From the NCBI GenBank assembly GCA_027943245.1, contig JANDJZ010000335.1, forward strand, positions 1 to 15,842: 15,842 nt of DNA, in the 5' to 3' direction. The notes beneath the pieces are model-generated. The model did not search any database and was not told the DNA's origin. It saw only the letters and a list, made by a program, of their open reading frames with translations. The stretch comes from Acanthamoeba sp. SK_2022b (Eukaryota; Discosea; Longamoebia; Acanthamoebidae). Both the position numbers and the translations under genes were made by a program. Numbering within the stretch: the stretch's first letter is position 1; every line of letters begins with the position of its first letter. Below are positions 1 through 8,884 of this stretch, in pieces.

Positions 1-2
1 CG

Positions 3-2135
3 CGATCGCCGCCGCCGCCGCCGCCGCCGGCGTTCCCCGCCTTGACCGAGGCCTCGCTCGAGCCTTCGGCGCCGACGCCGACGCCGACGTCGACGTCGGC
101 TGCTCCCGGGGAGCACGCCCAGGACGACGACCTCTTCTACGACCCGCTGCTGCCCGAGCTGCTCCTCTCCCCCGCGTTGCCGGCCCGACCCGAAGCGCGC
201 CGAGAGGTCGAGAAGAAGCGCAAGTCGCCCGAGACCGGGGCCGGGGCCAAGGCCAGGGCGCCGCGTCCCCGCGCCACGAAGCGGAGGGCTCGGCAAGCCG
301 CGCGGAGCCGGCGTGCGAGCGGCGACGTCGATGGCGACAAGAACGAGGTGGGGGAGGAGGAGGAAGGCCAACGAGCCGCGCTGATGCGACTGCACCACTC
401 GAAGCTCAAGGCCGAGCTGCGGCGCCTGGGCCAGGGGAACGCGCGCGGGACCAGGCCGGAGCTGGTGGACATGCTCATCCGCGCGCGCAGGGCGCTTCCC
501 GCCGGCGCCGTCGTCGAGAGGGAGCGGCCCGAGAGCAAGGACGAAGGCGAGGGAGCGAGGGAGCAGCCGATCGGCGTGCGGCGGTCGTCCGTGGCCGACG
601 TCTGCATCGTCATCAGCGACGACAGCGACGACGGCGGCGAAGGAGGCGAGGCCAAACGGGCACCGCAGCCGTCGCCACCGTCGCCGCAGCAGCCGTCGTC
701 GCCGTCGCCGGCGGCTCTCGGCTTCGTGTCCGGCCCATCGACGCCGCTGGCGTCGGCCCGCGAGGTCGACGAGGACGGCGACATCCACGGCCACGGCCAC
801 GGCGAGGAAGAGGAGGAGCCCCTGCTCGTCCCGTGCATCAGCCCGATCTCGAGCGACGGCCCGTCGCCTCGCTGCCACTTTGGGTCTCCCATGTCGCTCT
901 CCCTCCTCCTCCTCCTCGAGGCGTCGCCGCAGCCGTCGTCGTGCTCGAGCCCGCGAACGCCATTGGCGGCGGCTGCAGGGGGGCAGTCCACGCCCGGCCC
1001 GCGCTCCCCCGCCAACCTGTCTGCGATGCAGTCGCTTTCGTTGTCCTTGTCCACTACGACTTCTACGCCTACTTCTTCTACTTCTTCTACTTCTACGTCT
1101 TCATCTCCCACAGCCTTCTTTTCCTTTCGCTCTCTTCCCTCCTCGTCTACGTGTTCCTCGGCCTCTACTTCCACGTCATCATCCCCGAGCGTCTTCTCCA
1201 GCTGCTCCCTGCCCTCTTCGTCTCCTTTGTCCTCATCTTCTTCCTCTGCGTATTCATCGCCTGTATCCTCGGCATACTACTCGCCATCATCATCATCATC
1301 TTCAGCAGCAACAACAACGTCCTCATCTTCTTCGGCGCTACACGTTCCACCTTCGCCCTACGCCGCTTCCAGTGCGCTGTGGCGTTCGCCAGTGGTCAGC
1401 CCTACCGACAAGCTGTCGTCCACTCGACACTCGCGACTGCTTCGCCGGCGCCTCGAGCTTCACCTCCTCTCTTCCGCTTCTCCTTCTACTTCGACTTCTC
1501 CTTCCACTACTACTTCTACTACGTGCCTGTTCCCATCGTCGCCTTCTTCCTCCTCCGTCTTGCGACCGCCACCTCTGCTGAGCCTTCCGCTACTCGACGC
1601 GTCGCCCTCGCCTCCCCCGCTCTACGCTGCGTCGCCCGACAACCGAAAGCGCGCCCTCCTCCAGCAGGGCAGCGAGAGCGCGTTGATGGAGGGGGAGGAG
1701 CTCGACGTCTCCATCAAGCGGCGTGACCTGTTCGAGGTGGGGTCACAAGAGCCCGAGGAAGTGGAGGAGGCGGACGACGAGGAGCGACAGGTGGTGTATG
1801 GCTACTTCAGCTCGCCGTCTCTGCTGTGCAAGCCTTGCGACGAGAGCGCGGTCGAGCCCACTACGTCGGCGACGAGCCTTCCTCTACTCGGGCAGTCGCC
1901 CACTACTACGCCGTCGAAAGGGTCGGCGGACAAGGGCGCGAGTAGCGACAACGCGATGACGCTGCGCGCCCAGAGAAAGAAGAGGAGGACGTCGCTTTTG
2001 TGGGAGGACATTATCAACCTCTACGAGGACACGAGCGGTGCCGCCAACAGCAACGACGTCCACTGCATCGCCAGCAAGCAGGGCAAAAAAGGCGCGCCTG
2101 TCGGAGCGCAAGGAAGAGTAACTATGTTCCGTTGA
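3..2135 (+). CDS. SAP-domain, Ser/Pro-rich nuclear protein with a SUMO-interacting motif (5' partial)
   Basis: The frame is open through the left edge, where a poly-Pro run is encoded, so the true start lies outside the window. The first possible start inside, at 42, is TTG and probably just Leu. Numbering residues from 42: acidic and basic blocks (50-110, NLS-like KKRK and KRRAR); a SAP-type motif at about 112-150 with LKAELRRLG and ELVDML; a SUMO-interacting motif at 186-197, DVCIVISDDSDD, a hydrophobic core followed by acid and Ser; then a Ser/Thr-rich low-complexity stretch from about 330 to 535. A second basic patch, RKKRRTS, lies near the C-terminus. SAP motifs bind AT-rich DNA or chromatin, and SIMs bind SUMO non-covalently, so a nuclear SUMO-linked role is inferred. 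No SP-RING is visible in this part. The Ser-rich part could hide an intron. The last about 30 codons lie in a sequence duplicated near 11470. Confidence 0.72.
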   Translation, partial: RSPPPPPPPAFPALTEASLEPSAPTPTPTSTSAAPGEHAQDDDLFYDPLLPELLLSPALPARPEARREVEKKRKSPETGAGAKARAPRPRATKRRARQAARSRRASGDVDGDKNEVGEEEEGQRAALMRLHHSKLKAELRRLGQGNARGTRPELVDMLIRARRALPAGAVVERERPESKDEGEGAREQPIGVRRSSVADVCIVISDDSDDGGEGGEAKRAPQPSPPSPQQPSSPSPAALGFVSGPSTPLASAREVDEDGDIHGHGHGEEEEEPLLVPCISPISSDGPSPRCHFGSPMSLSLLLLLEASPQPSSCSSPRTPLAAAAGGQSTPGPRSPANLSAMQSLSLSLSTTTSTPTSSTSSTSTSSSPTAFFSFRSLPSSSTCSSASTSTSSSPSVFSSCSLPSSSPLSSSSSSAYSSPVSSAYYSPSSSSSSAATTTSSSSSALHVPPSPYAASSALWRSPVVSPTDKLSSTRHSRLLRRRLELHLLSSASPSTSTSPSTTTSTTCLFPSSPSSSSVLRPPPLLSLPLLDASPSPPPLYAASPDNRKRALLQQGSESALMEGEELDVSIKRRDLFEVGSQEPEEVEEADDEERQVVYGYFSSPSLLCKPCDESAVEPTTSATSLPLLGQSPTTTPSKGSADKGASSDNAMTLRAQRKKRRTSLLWEDIINLYEDTSGAANSNDVHCIASKQGKKGAPVGAQGRVTMFR
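1040..1560 (+). repeat. Pyrimidine-rich, Ser/Thr-coding low-complexity tract
   Basis: About 500 bases inside the first gene are strongly pyrimidine-biased on the plus strand, built from degenerate CTTCTACTT- and TCATCATC-type units. They encode Ser/Thr/Pro. All three forward frames stay open over much of it because the units lack stops, which produces spurious Phe/Tyr-rich and Leu/Arg-rich ORFs. Codon use turns T-rich here compared with the GC-rich flanks, which suggests slippage-driven expansion. Confidence 0.7.
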
Positions 2136-2166
2136 GAAGGGAAGGCTTGAACGCTGTTGGTTGCGG
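2042..2166 (+). repeat. Dispersed direct repeat, copy A (end of first gene)
   Basis: Two blocks match a second copy at 11470-11631 in the same orientation. Block 1 is 2042-2075, a near-identical 34 bases starting GCCAACAGCAACGA. Block 2 is 2129-2166, 36 of 38 bases identical, containing GGCTTGAACGCTGTTGGTTG. The blocks are 53 bases apart here and 90 bases apart in copy B. Copy A covers the last codons, the stop and the first about 30 bases after the stop of the first gene. The comparison was made by eye. Confidence 0.75.
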
Positions 2167-2645
2167 AACGTGTTTTTTGCGCTCAAGTCACTGCGACGCG
2201 TACACCACGATTTTTTGGTTCTAGTTGAATGCCCACCCAAGTCCTAGACATCGGTTCATGAAAAAGAAAGCTGTTGTCATGAGACGTGGATACAAAACAA
2301 GTCAAAGATATGATTTCCCCGACAAGGATCCTAAAGTGGTATGATCGGGAGCACGTTGCCTCTTCTTTGCTCCTGGGTTTTCTACAAATACTGAATTTGG
2401 CTGTCTCGTTTTCAAGTTAATCTGAGATGGTTTGCCAAAACAGGCTGTGCGTACAGTTGTAGAACTTGGGAAATAACATGGCAAATATTTGGCGAGTCCT
2501 ACCAATCGGAGGTTACAACGTACCAATTAGGAAAACTATCTCCAAATCCAGCTCTTGAAGAAAAACCAGAACGTACAGCGGACCGAAGGTTTCACCTTGT
2601 AGTGTTGTTCCTCCGGCTTGCTAACAAACCTGCTCCAGTGAAGTC
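2136..2645. other. Intergenic spacer, no gene seen
   Basis: This stretch between the SAP-domain gene and the secretory-protein gene is AT-richer than its neighbours. It begins with the tail of repeat copy A. I see no convincing ORF, RNA gene or clear TATA box. It must hold the 3' UTR of the first gene and the promoter and 5' UTR of the next gene. Confidence 0.5.
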
Positions 2646-3719
2646 ATGACTGTCAAACAGACCTCTAGGACCACGCTTTACCTCCTCGCGGTGGTGTCCG
2701 CCGCTCTGCTCCTCACCACCGACGCCTATCCTTGGCCATACGGGATCGGCGCTCTCACCAAGTCCAACTGCTACTTCTCTGTTGACATGCAAGACAGCAC
2801 CAACCCTGAAATCGGAGACGACCGCAGTCCGGTGGTGGTGGGTGCTTCAGGCGTCTACTACGCAGGGGATGATAGAACGGCCTCTCTCTTCACCAGCAAT
2901 CTCACCGTCCAGTCCTCCACCACCACCCATATGGACGGTCTCATCTCCGACCTCGGCGACGGCACCTTCTGGAGCCTCAGCGTCGACGCCACCACCTGGC
3001 TGGTTTGGGACAACATCGTGTCTAGCACCAGGATCTCGCACTTGATCCCGCTGGTGGCCGCCGCCAACGGCACCCTCATTCAGGACCCCGCCCGCAGCGT
3101 GGTTCCCCTGTCGTTGGCCCTCAACCCGAATTCTGACGATTCCGAAAGCTACCAACCCTCGGTGTTCCTTGGCATGGGCGAGTTCGTGTTCGCCTCGGCC
3201 ACGTTTGCCCCCGCGATTGACTCGGGTCTCTTCCTCGTGAACATCACCTCCGGTCAAGTCACGCGCATCAACACCGTCGCCAACGGTACAGCGTGGACCA
3301 CCAACCCGCAGATCGACTTTACCGAGAACTGGGTTTCGTCCGGCGTGATGGAGCGCAACTCGCAGGGCGTCATCGGCCTGGTCGGTGTCTATGCCAACTG
3401 GACCGACGACGCCACAGGCGGCGTTTACCGCTACAACATTGACGGCTCCTTCCGCTCCAAGGTCTTTGACGGCTGGCTCGACGACTCCGCCACCTTCACG
3501 GTCAACTACTGGGACAGAAGCAACCCGAGGTGGTTCCTCCATGCCGAGGGGCAGCCCATCCCCTCTGGTAGCACTGTTAGCACGTTCCCCACCCTGACCA
3601 ACAACGAGTGGGTTGGGACTTGCTCGGCCATCTTCGTCATGTCGAGCGCGGCGTCCTTGCCCTGTGTCTCGTGCGCTCTCCTGTCGGCCATGTGGTCTGT
3701 GTCCGCTCTTTTCTGGTGA
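2646..3719 (+). CDS. Secreted or GPI-anchored glycoprotein, unknown family
   Basis: A single open frame of 357 codons starts at a true ATG in good context. The N-terminus is a classic signal peptide: basic start, hydrophobic core LYLLAVVSAALLL, likely cleavage after TTDA (residue 27). Five N-glycosylation sequons are present (N85, N141, N199, N213, N251), together with Cys42 and a late Cys326. The body is Asp/Ser/Thr/Asn-rich with repeated aromatic and Gly patches such as GGVYRYNIDGSF, which suggests an extracellular beta-rich fold. The last about 25 residues are hydrophobic after a small-residue SSAAS stretch (333-337), compatible with GPI attachment, though a membrane anchor or a missed 3' exon is also possible. 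I do not recognise the family. Codon use is GC-rich like the host genes, unlike the mobile-element remains downstream. Confidence 0.8.
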   Translation: MTVKQTSRTTLYLLAVVSAALLLTTDAYPWPYGIGALTKSNCYFSVDMQDSTNPEIGDDRSPVVVGASGVYYAGDDRTASLFTSNLTVQSSTTTHMDGLISDLGDGTFWSLSVDATTWLVWDNIVSSTRISHLIPLVAAANGTLIQDPARSVVPLSLALNPNSDDSESYQPSVFLGMGEFVFASATFAPAIDSGLFLVNITSGQVTRINTVANGTAWTTNPQIDFTENWVSSGVMERNSQGVIGLVGVYANWTDDATGGVYRYNIDGSFRSKVFDGWLDDSATFTVNYWDRSNPRWFLHAEGQPIPSGSTVSTFPTLTNNEWVGTCSAIFVMSSAASLPCVSCALLSAMWSVSALFW

Positions 3720-4095
3720 GCGCCGTTTGCTCTCCTAGGGCCCCGCTACAGTAACGATGAAAGTAAAAGGGTTCATTAAACATCAACTAGAGGGCACGGG
3801 GCACCAACACCCTCGCACAAGGCGTTGACGACGATCGGCGCCGCCGCGGAAAGGCGCTTGGGGGGCGACACTGGCCGCACAGCAGTGATAGCCAAATTCT
3901 CTCGATTTTATTCAAAAGTTAAATCTAATGTTGGGCGTCAGGCGAAGTGTCGACACGAAAAGAGCGACCGTTGTTTCGGTTGCGGAGGACAACGCAGCTC
4001 CTGTTTGAGGGACGGGAAAGAGTTCTCAACGCTCCCCACTGGTTAAGCATAAGCAGCCACGACAGTCGCCAACAGGTTATGGGCCCACACCCACT
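3720..4095. other. Spacer upstream of the gag relic
   Basis: After the stop of the secretory gene there is mixed-composition sequence with no supported gene. The only ORF (about 3825-4046) starts with no family resemblance and ends before the gag-like sequence. If the copia-type element had a 5' LTR and primer-binding site they should lie here, but I cannot identify LTR ends (TG...CA with a second copy) or a convincing primer-binding site. Confidence 0.45.
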
Positions 4096-5550
4096 ATGGA
4101 TCTCATGACTAGCAACAACTCAAGACACATTATTCTAAAAGACCAACGCCAGCTCAATGCCTGGGACTGCAGAGCTCCTGGCAATAGGGTGCTGTGACAT
4201 TATTAAGGGGACATGTCTACCACATCTCTACATCTCTCCTGGGCCAACTGGCTACCTCTATCAGCCACCACACCAAAGAGGGCAAGGAGGGGACCAGCAA
4301 CCACAACCTTGGCTTCTTCTTCCAGCCTAGATTGACAAACAGTAGGAGCACTCAATGATACAGTGCTGGACCAGACTGTCAGCTATCCAGCCAGCAAGCA
4401 GGACATCAACACAGATGAGAAGAAGAGGAAGAAGTGCAAGAAGAAGATCAAGCAGTGGGGCAAGTCTGCCCACAAGGCTCTCAGCGTTATCCTCAAGTCA
4501 GCATCCAATGCTCCTGGCCTCCATTGGTGCTGAGGAGAACCCCTGCTCTGTGTACATGGCCTGCTACAGAAGGTTTTTAACTTGTACCAACAGGGCCAAG
4601 ATCCTGCATTCTCTCTCTCTGCATGCAGTCAAGGATTTGATCCACTTGCTCATTGACCAGGCCTACTCTCTCTTGACCAAAATGAGGTTTGCTGGCCTGA
4701 ACCTGCCTGCAGACCTTATCTCTCTCCTGGTCAGCAAGGCCCTCCTGCCTGAGTACAAGCAGATCTGCTCCAAGTATCAATGCTGCCAATGCTTACATGG
4801 AGCTCACACTGGACTGGCTGGCTACTGACCTCACCCAGGAGGAGAGGATGCTGAAGAGAGATACACCATCAGCAGCCATGCCAAGGGCCAAGTGGAGGAG
4901 GGCGTCCAACTCCAGGCTTCAGTGAGAGCACTTCAGGTGCAACAGTTGAAGGCAGTTCCACACCAGGGCAGGGCCAGGGAGGTGTGTCAAGGGCCAGAAG
5001 AGGGTGCCACAACTGGCACCCATGAATGACCCAGCAGCCAACTGCAGCAAGTGTCTACAGCAAGGACACATAAAACTGCCTCTAGAATCAAATGAGAGGT
5101 CCAGTCATTTTAAAATTGATTTTGATTTCAAGATTTAGCTCCTCAAAATAGGTGTTAACTCCAAATCTCCCGTTGTGCAAAGATATAATTACTTTTGGTG
5201 AAAAATGCCAACTCATTTAATCCAAAGATAACAAGTAATTTTTATTGCATATTAAAAAAATGTCAACCCATGTTACAATGCATACTGTGGCAACTTCTCC
5301 AACAGTAACCACAAGTATCACTTTTAGGACTGCAAGGGCATTGAGTTGGCAGTAGGGTGTCATGAAGCACAAGCTGTTTATAGACATGTGGAGGTCAGCA
5401 GTAATGGTTGTTTCAGTAAAAGATGTTGGAGGTAGCAGCAGTCAACAAGGTCAGTCATCCCTTACTCAGTGGTGAGCATTAAGATTTCATGAATTCTGCA
5501 GCAGCTCCATCATGGTGGCTGGTCACTGGAGCAAATCACATACAACACCT
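4096..5550 (+). mobile_element. Ty1/copia-type LTR retrotransposon relic (gag, zinc knuckle, possible protease scrap)
   Basis: Gag-like peptide stretches in shifting forward frames are followed by a CCHC-like knuckle at 5043-5084. Near 5513-5542 the string WWLVTGANHI resembles the aspartic protease active-site region but lacks the catalytic Asp. No integrase or reverse transcriptase was found after it, and no LTRs were recognised. The element is 5'- and 3'-degraded and certainly non-functional. The order gag, knuckle, protease fits copia elements, but only the gag part is well supported. Confidence 0.62.
4340..5084 (+). pseudogene. Decayed copia-type gag (UBN2-like) with CCHC-like zinc knuckle
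   Basis: Four reading-frame segments together follow the copia gag plan. The first, around 4345-4505, has DEKKRKKCKKK and KIKQWGKSAHKALSVILKSA. The second, about 4500-4770, has NRAKILHSLSLHAVKDL, LLIDQAYSLLTKM and LLVSKALLPEYKQI. The third, about 4770-4925, has MELTLDWLATDLTQEERML. The fourth, at 5043-5084, has CSKCLQQGH. In family terms these match the helical gag core, the '(L)PPEY' step and the 'TLDxL...EE.R' step that precede the nucleocapsid knuckle. Frame changes fall near 4505 and 4770 and stops occur between segments. In the knuckle (CX2CX4H) the fourth ligand Cys is missing in the read frame. A lone ATG at 4096 opens a short piece that may be the gag N-terminus. No intact protein can be made. 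Confidence 0.7.
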
Positions 5551-5639
5551 TGAAGAAACATGACAGCTGTCTACCCAAATGCTGCTGCTGCTTGCACATA
5601 GAACTCAATAGCTCTGACTTTCTTCATCTCCTTCACCTC

Positions 5640-5669
5640 TAATGCTGCACTGTCATGCATGTGCAGGTG
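5640..5669 (+). repeat. 30-bp perfect inverted repeat, left arm
   Basis: The arm beginning TAATGCTGCACTGTCATGCA is exactly the reverse complement of 6742-6771. Beyond the arm, scattered words such as CATCTGG and CACAAAATG recur at comparable distances on the opposite strand, so the match may be the best-kept part of a longer inverted duplication. Confidence 0.8.
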
Positions 5670-6420
5670 TGACATGGCATCAAGGTTTTGCCAGTGCACC
5701 TCCTTCACCACACACGCTTGCATGCAACCATAGTGTCCACATGTGCAGTGTTCATGCAGCTCCTCATCACCACACATCACAACCTGCCATCTGGTCATGT
5801 ATGAGCATTTGGTGCTCATGCACCTCTGTCACCACAAAATGTTTTTTCTTTCCCACAATTACACCCTCTATGTTGTCATATTTGGGCATGTGTTGTGATT
5901 GATTATGGTGCCATTTTTGTTTTTTTTTGCTTTGCACCAGGCGAGCATTGCCTTAATGTTGTAATCCCATCCATGGACACTGGGTGACAACACAGCCTTG
6001 CCAATTCAAGCTTTACTCCCAAGCCTGTTGCCTGAGACCACTGTCCAGGCACATGCACAGCCTCATCCTGCTCATACATAGTCCTAATGCACCTCTGCAC
6101 ACATGGATGACAGTGCATCCAATTCATAATCTGGGTTAGTACAATGAGAAATACACACATAACCCAATATCTTCCATTTTTAAGTTGTTTTTTGATTGCA
6201 TATGTGTATGTGGTCCTTAAGTGCTCCTTTACCTACATCAAATTGTCCATTTCCAAGCTTTCTTATATCCAAAGTGTTGACATTCAGCTGGTGGCGCAAT
6301 GTCAGCTCACCAGGAAAAACCCCATTCCCCACAGCCACCCAATGTTATTCAGTTGTTCACACCTTTGCTGTGCTTGCAGGATGAATTGTGCAAGGGCAGC
6401 TGAAAGGCATCATGCATGAT

Positions 6421-6466
6421 TTTTAAGTGACAGAAAAGCAGTTGGTTTTAAGTGACAGAAAAGCAG
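6421..6466 (+). repeat. 25-bp tandem repeat, about 1.9 copies
   Basis: TTTTAAGTGACAGAAAAGCA followed by GTTGG is repeated immediately, the second copy being complete for 21 bases. The two copies are identical over the overlap. Confidence 0.85.
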
Positions 6467-6741
6467 GTGCTTGCTGATGAAGGTTGTGCCTATCTGATAC
6501 ATATGTGTGGAATGAGGATGCAGCCCTCAAAAAAAATCATAGCAGCGTACGCATATGCAATGGTAGAGCAGAGAGAAATGGCAAGAAGACCATCACATGC
6601 TCACACTTGACCAGATGGCAAGCATTTTTGTGATGAAGCAGGTGCAAGAGCATTGGTATGCACACATGCCCAGATGGTGGGCAAAACGTTTGTGCAATGT
6701 CATCAGCAAGGTTGCAGGCAATGAGACAGGTGCACACACAC

Positions 6742-6771
6742 CACCTGCACATGCATGACAGTGCAGCATTA
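6742..6771 (-). repeat. 30-bp perfect inverted repeat, right arm
   Basis: This is the exact reverse complement of 5640-5669, about 1.07 kb away. The arms face each other across the unassigned region. It is longer than expected by chance and points to an inverted duplication or an inverted-repeat element. Confidence 0.8.
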
Positions 6772-7029
6772 AGTCATGGGTGCAGGAGCTACACATGCAA
6801 CAGGATGTGTTGACTTTAAGCAGCATCCACTGGGTGGCGCCTTGGTAGGACCTTGGTACACTCTTACCATGACTTATATCCCGCTCCATCACTGTGTGAA
6901 CTGCTGACGCCTACTTCTGGCTACGCCTTGTACTACAGATCTCTCAAACTCCACAGTAAATACAACAATTATCAACCCCCCTACAAATTCCACCCATCCA
7001 AATGAAAACCCACAAAAAATAAATCAACC

Positions 7030-8450
7030 AACACAGCATACAAACCACCAGAACCAACAGCAGCCCCCAACAATAGACCACCACGACCCTGACTCCACAC
7101 AATGCAACTCAACCCAAGACATTCTCAATGAAAAAAAAGGAATAAATACATCACCCATTATAAAATGCCACAACAAAAGGCCACAGACACATACCACACC
7201 CCATCTTCAGGAAAACAGACACAGTAAGCACCAACCACCACCATACAGCCTTCAGAACACATGCTGCCAAGACACAAGACCCATCCAGAGTACAGGCCAT
7301 GGTCGCAACAATACTGCAGCCACTACACCCACCCAACCAATTGTGCACACCCATTCCATGTCCCCCACCAGAGCAAAGAACTAGCAAACCCAAACACTAT
7401 GTGACTGTAAGAAACACCACAAGATCCATCCCAATAAAGCCAAAAGTCCCACTTTCACTGGATGACACACCCCAACTAGGGCACCCCCCCCCCCAAACCC
7501 ACAACAACAAGTGGAAACCCTGAAACAGAGCCAGCTGGACCTCAAGACCTGGCCAATCGGAGTAACCACAGCCAGTAAGCTAACAACCAGCCAAGACCAA
7601 TGCAAGATAATCCAAGGAGAAAGCCTCCTGGACCACCATACCTCACCAAACCTGCACCCAACCCAGGACTTGCTCACCAACACCACATGGACGCTCCCAA
7701 CACTAAGCACAAACAAGCCAGCTCCACTGAGCAGCCCAACCACTGGAATGTCAGTGATGATGAGGACACCAACCAGATGGAAGAGCTTGACAGGACAGCG
7801 ACTCTGACTGTGAGGAGGGAGACCGCCATGACAGCCTCACCAAGAGAGACACCATCCTCATCGAAGACCTCCAGCCAGCCAACTACACTGATGCAGTGGC
7901 CAAAATACAGGCCATTGGGATAGAAGTCACACAAGATGACCTCCCATACTACATGGCCACAGCAACTATGGCCCTTGACATCCCAGCCAGCAAAGTCAAG
8001 GAAACGACCAAGCTCCTGGACAGCACCAGGCAAGCTCTCAGTTGGATGCTTCCTCCTGGCTGGCAACCAGATCAAGCTGGCAATATGGGCCAAGAAGGGA
8101 GAAATCACAATGGTCACAGCAGAGGCCCTAGCTGACTTTGCCAACCAACGTGGTAGCAACCTTGATGGTAACTCAGTGACCATAACCATGGCTGTACCAG
8201 GTGTATGGGCAGTCACCCTGGAAGACACTGAGCTGGCTGGGAAACTGTGTGCGCTTCCAGCTAGTCCTTTTTGGAAAGGAGCTAAGTATTGGACCCTGGA
8301 AGGAAAACTTCAAGCAGGGAGAACATCGAGTATATGTGGCAGAAACTACCTCCAGACATGGGGTGCTTGAATACTTTCGTAAGTAGTGTGGTGAAATCAC
8401 CAATCACCACTACTTTGTTCCTTTCCAAAAAGCTGCTCCCCATAACAATG
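7030..8450 (+). pseudogene. LINE ORF1 remnant (Pro/Thr-rich, possible RRM-like end)
   Basis: Sequence from about 7030 reads as Pro/Thr/Gln-rich peptide in changing frames, with an acidic patch at about 7755-7785 (SDDEDTNQMEELD). A stretch at about 7860-8070 includes VAKIQAIGIEVTQDDLPYYM. Segments up to about 8400 include QGEHRVYVAETTS and GVLEYFRK followed, after one stop, by CGEITNHHYF. The spacing of RVYVA and EYFRK-CGEI resembles an RNA-recognition fold, which some LINE ORF1 proteins carry. That reading is an inference from pattern only. At least two frame changes (near 8050 and 8280) and in-frame stops show it is broken. It precedes the endonuclease as ORF1 does in two-ORF LINEs. Confidence 0.5.
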
Positions 8451-8884
8451 ATAATCCTTGGGCTACTGATGATCACAGCAGACCTCAACTGTGTAACACC
8501 AAATAAAACCCAACTTAATGAGACACAGCATCTTAACATTCTATACCAGTGGAAGGAAATACAAGGGTATGTAAGTAGGGTCTCTGTTGTTATCTGGACA
8601 CGCCCAAAGAAAAGAACAGCAAGAAAACAGCCCCACGCACTCACACATGGCCGCTGTACTCCAATGAAACTCAAACAACTCCTGGCTCTGCTGCTACCAT
8701 ACCTGCTCCACCATACCCTACCCACAACAAACCACCGGACCAACACAAACTACACAACACATACAGATATCAGATGGTGGCTGGCTGCTGCAACCCTAAG
8801 CCTACTCCTCCTGCTTATCCCGGTGGCAGAGGCAACTAGTACAAGCGGCACAGCAGCCAGCACACACAACACAGTAGCTGCCAC

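Larger units (their letters stand above)
5551..6890. other. Unassigned repeat-like sequence between the two element relics
   Basis: This stretch has no convincing gene. The small ORFs on either strand are rich in Cys/His/Met because of CA/TG-rich words such as ATGCATGTGCA, and none resembles a family. It carries a 30-bp perfect inverted repeat (5640-5669 and 6742-6771), degenerate copies of CCATCTGGTCATGTATGAGC-like words on both strands, and a 25-bp tandem repeat at 6421. It probably belongs to one or more unrecognised mobile elements. Confidence 0.5.

Noticed and set aside
137..1174. 345-codon ORF on the minus strand opposite the first gene
   Set aside because: It is a mirror of the GC-rich, Ser-coding sequence: it reads as low-complexity Ser/Arg/Asp with no domain. 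The plus strand carries the SAP and SIM motifs.
833..1726. Phe/Tyr-rich 297-codon and Leu/Arg-rich 233-codon ORFs in the other forward frames
   Set aside because: Both come from the stop-free pyrimidine repeats, and their sequence follows the repeat unit rather than any protein pattern.
2847..3542. 231-codon minus-strand ORF inside the secretory-protein gene
   Set aside because: Gly/Val/Asp-rich antisense shadow with no signal or domain, while the plus strand has a signal peptide and sequons.
5513..5542. Aspartic protease active site of the copia element
   Set aside because: WLV-TGANHI is suggestive, but the catalytic Asp is absent and flanking frames are full of stops, so it is noted inside the element rather than called as a gene.
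6593..6892. 99-codon minus-strand Cys/Met/His-rich ORF
   Set aside because: Its Cys/His content follows TGCA-rich repeat words shared with the inverted repeat. There is no family resemblance or intact neighbour.
8750..8850. Transmembrane segment before the LINE endonuclease
   Set aside because: The hydrophobic run (LAAATLSLLLLLIPVA) sits in a decayed C/A/T-rich linker with frame breaks near it, and LINE ORF2 proteins have no membrane anchor.
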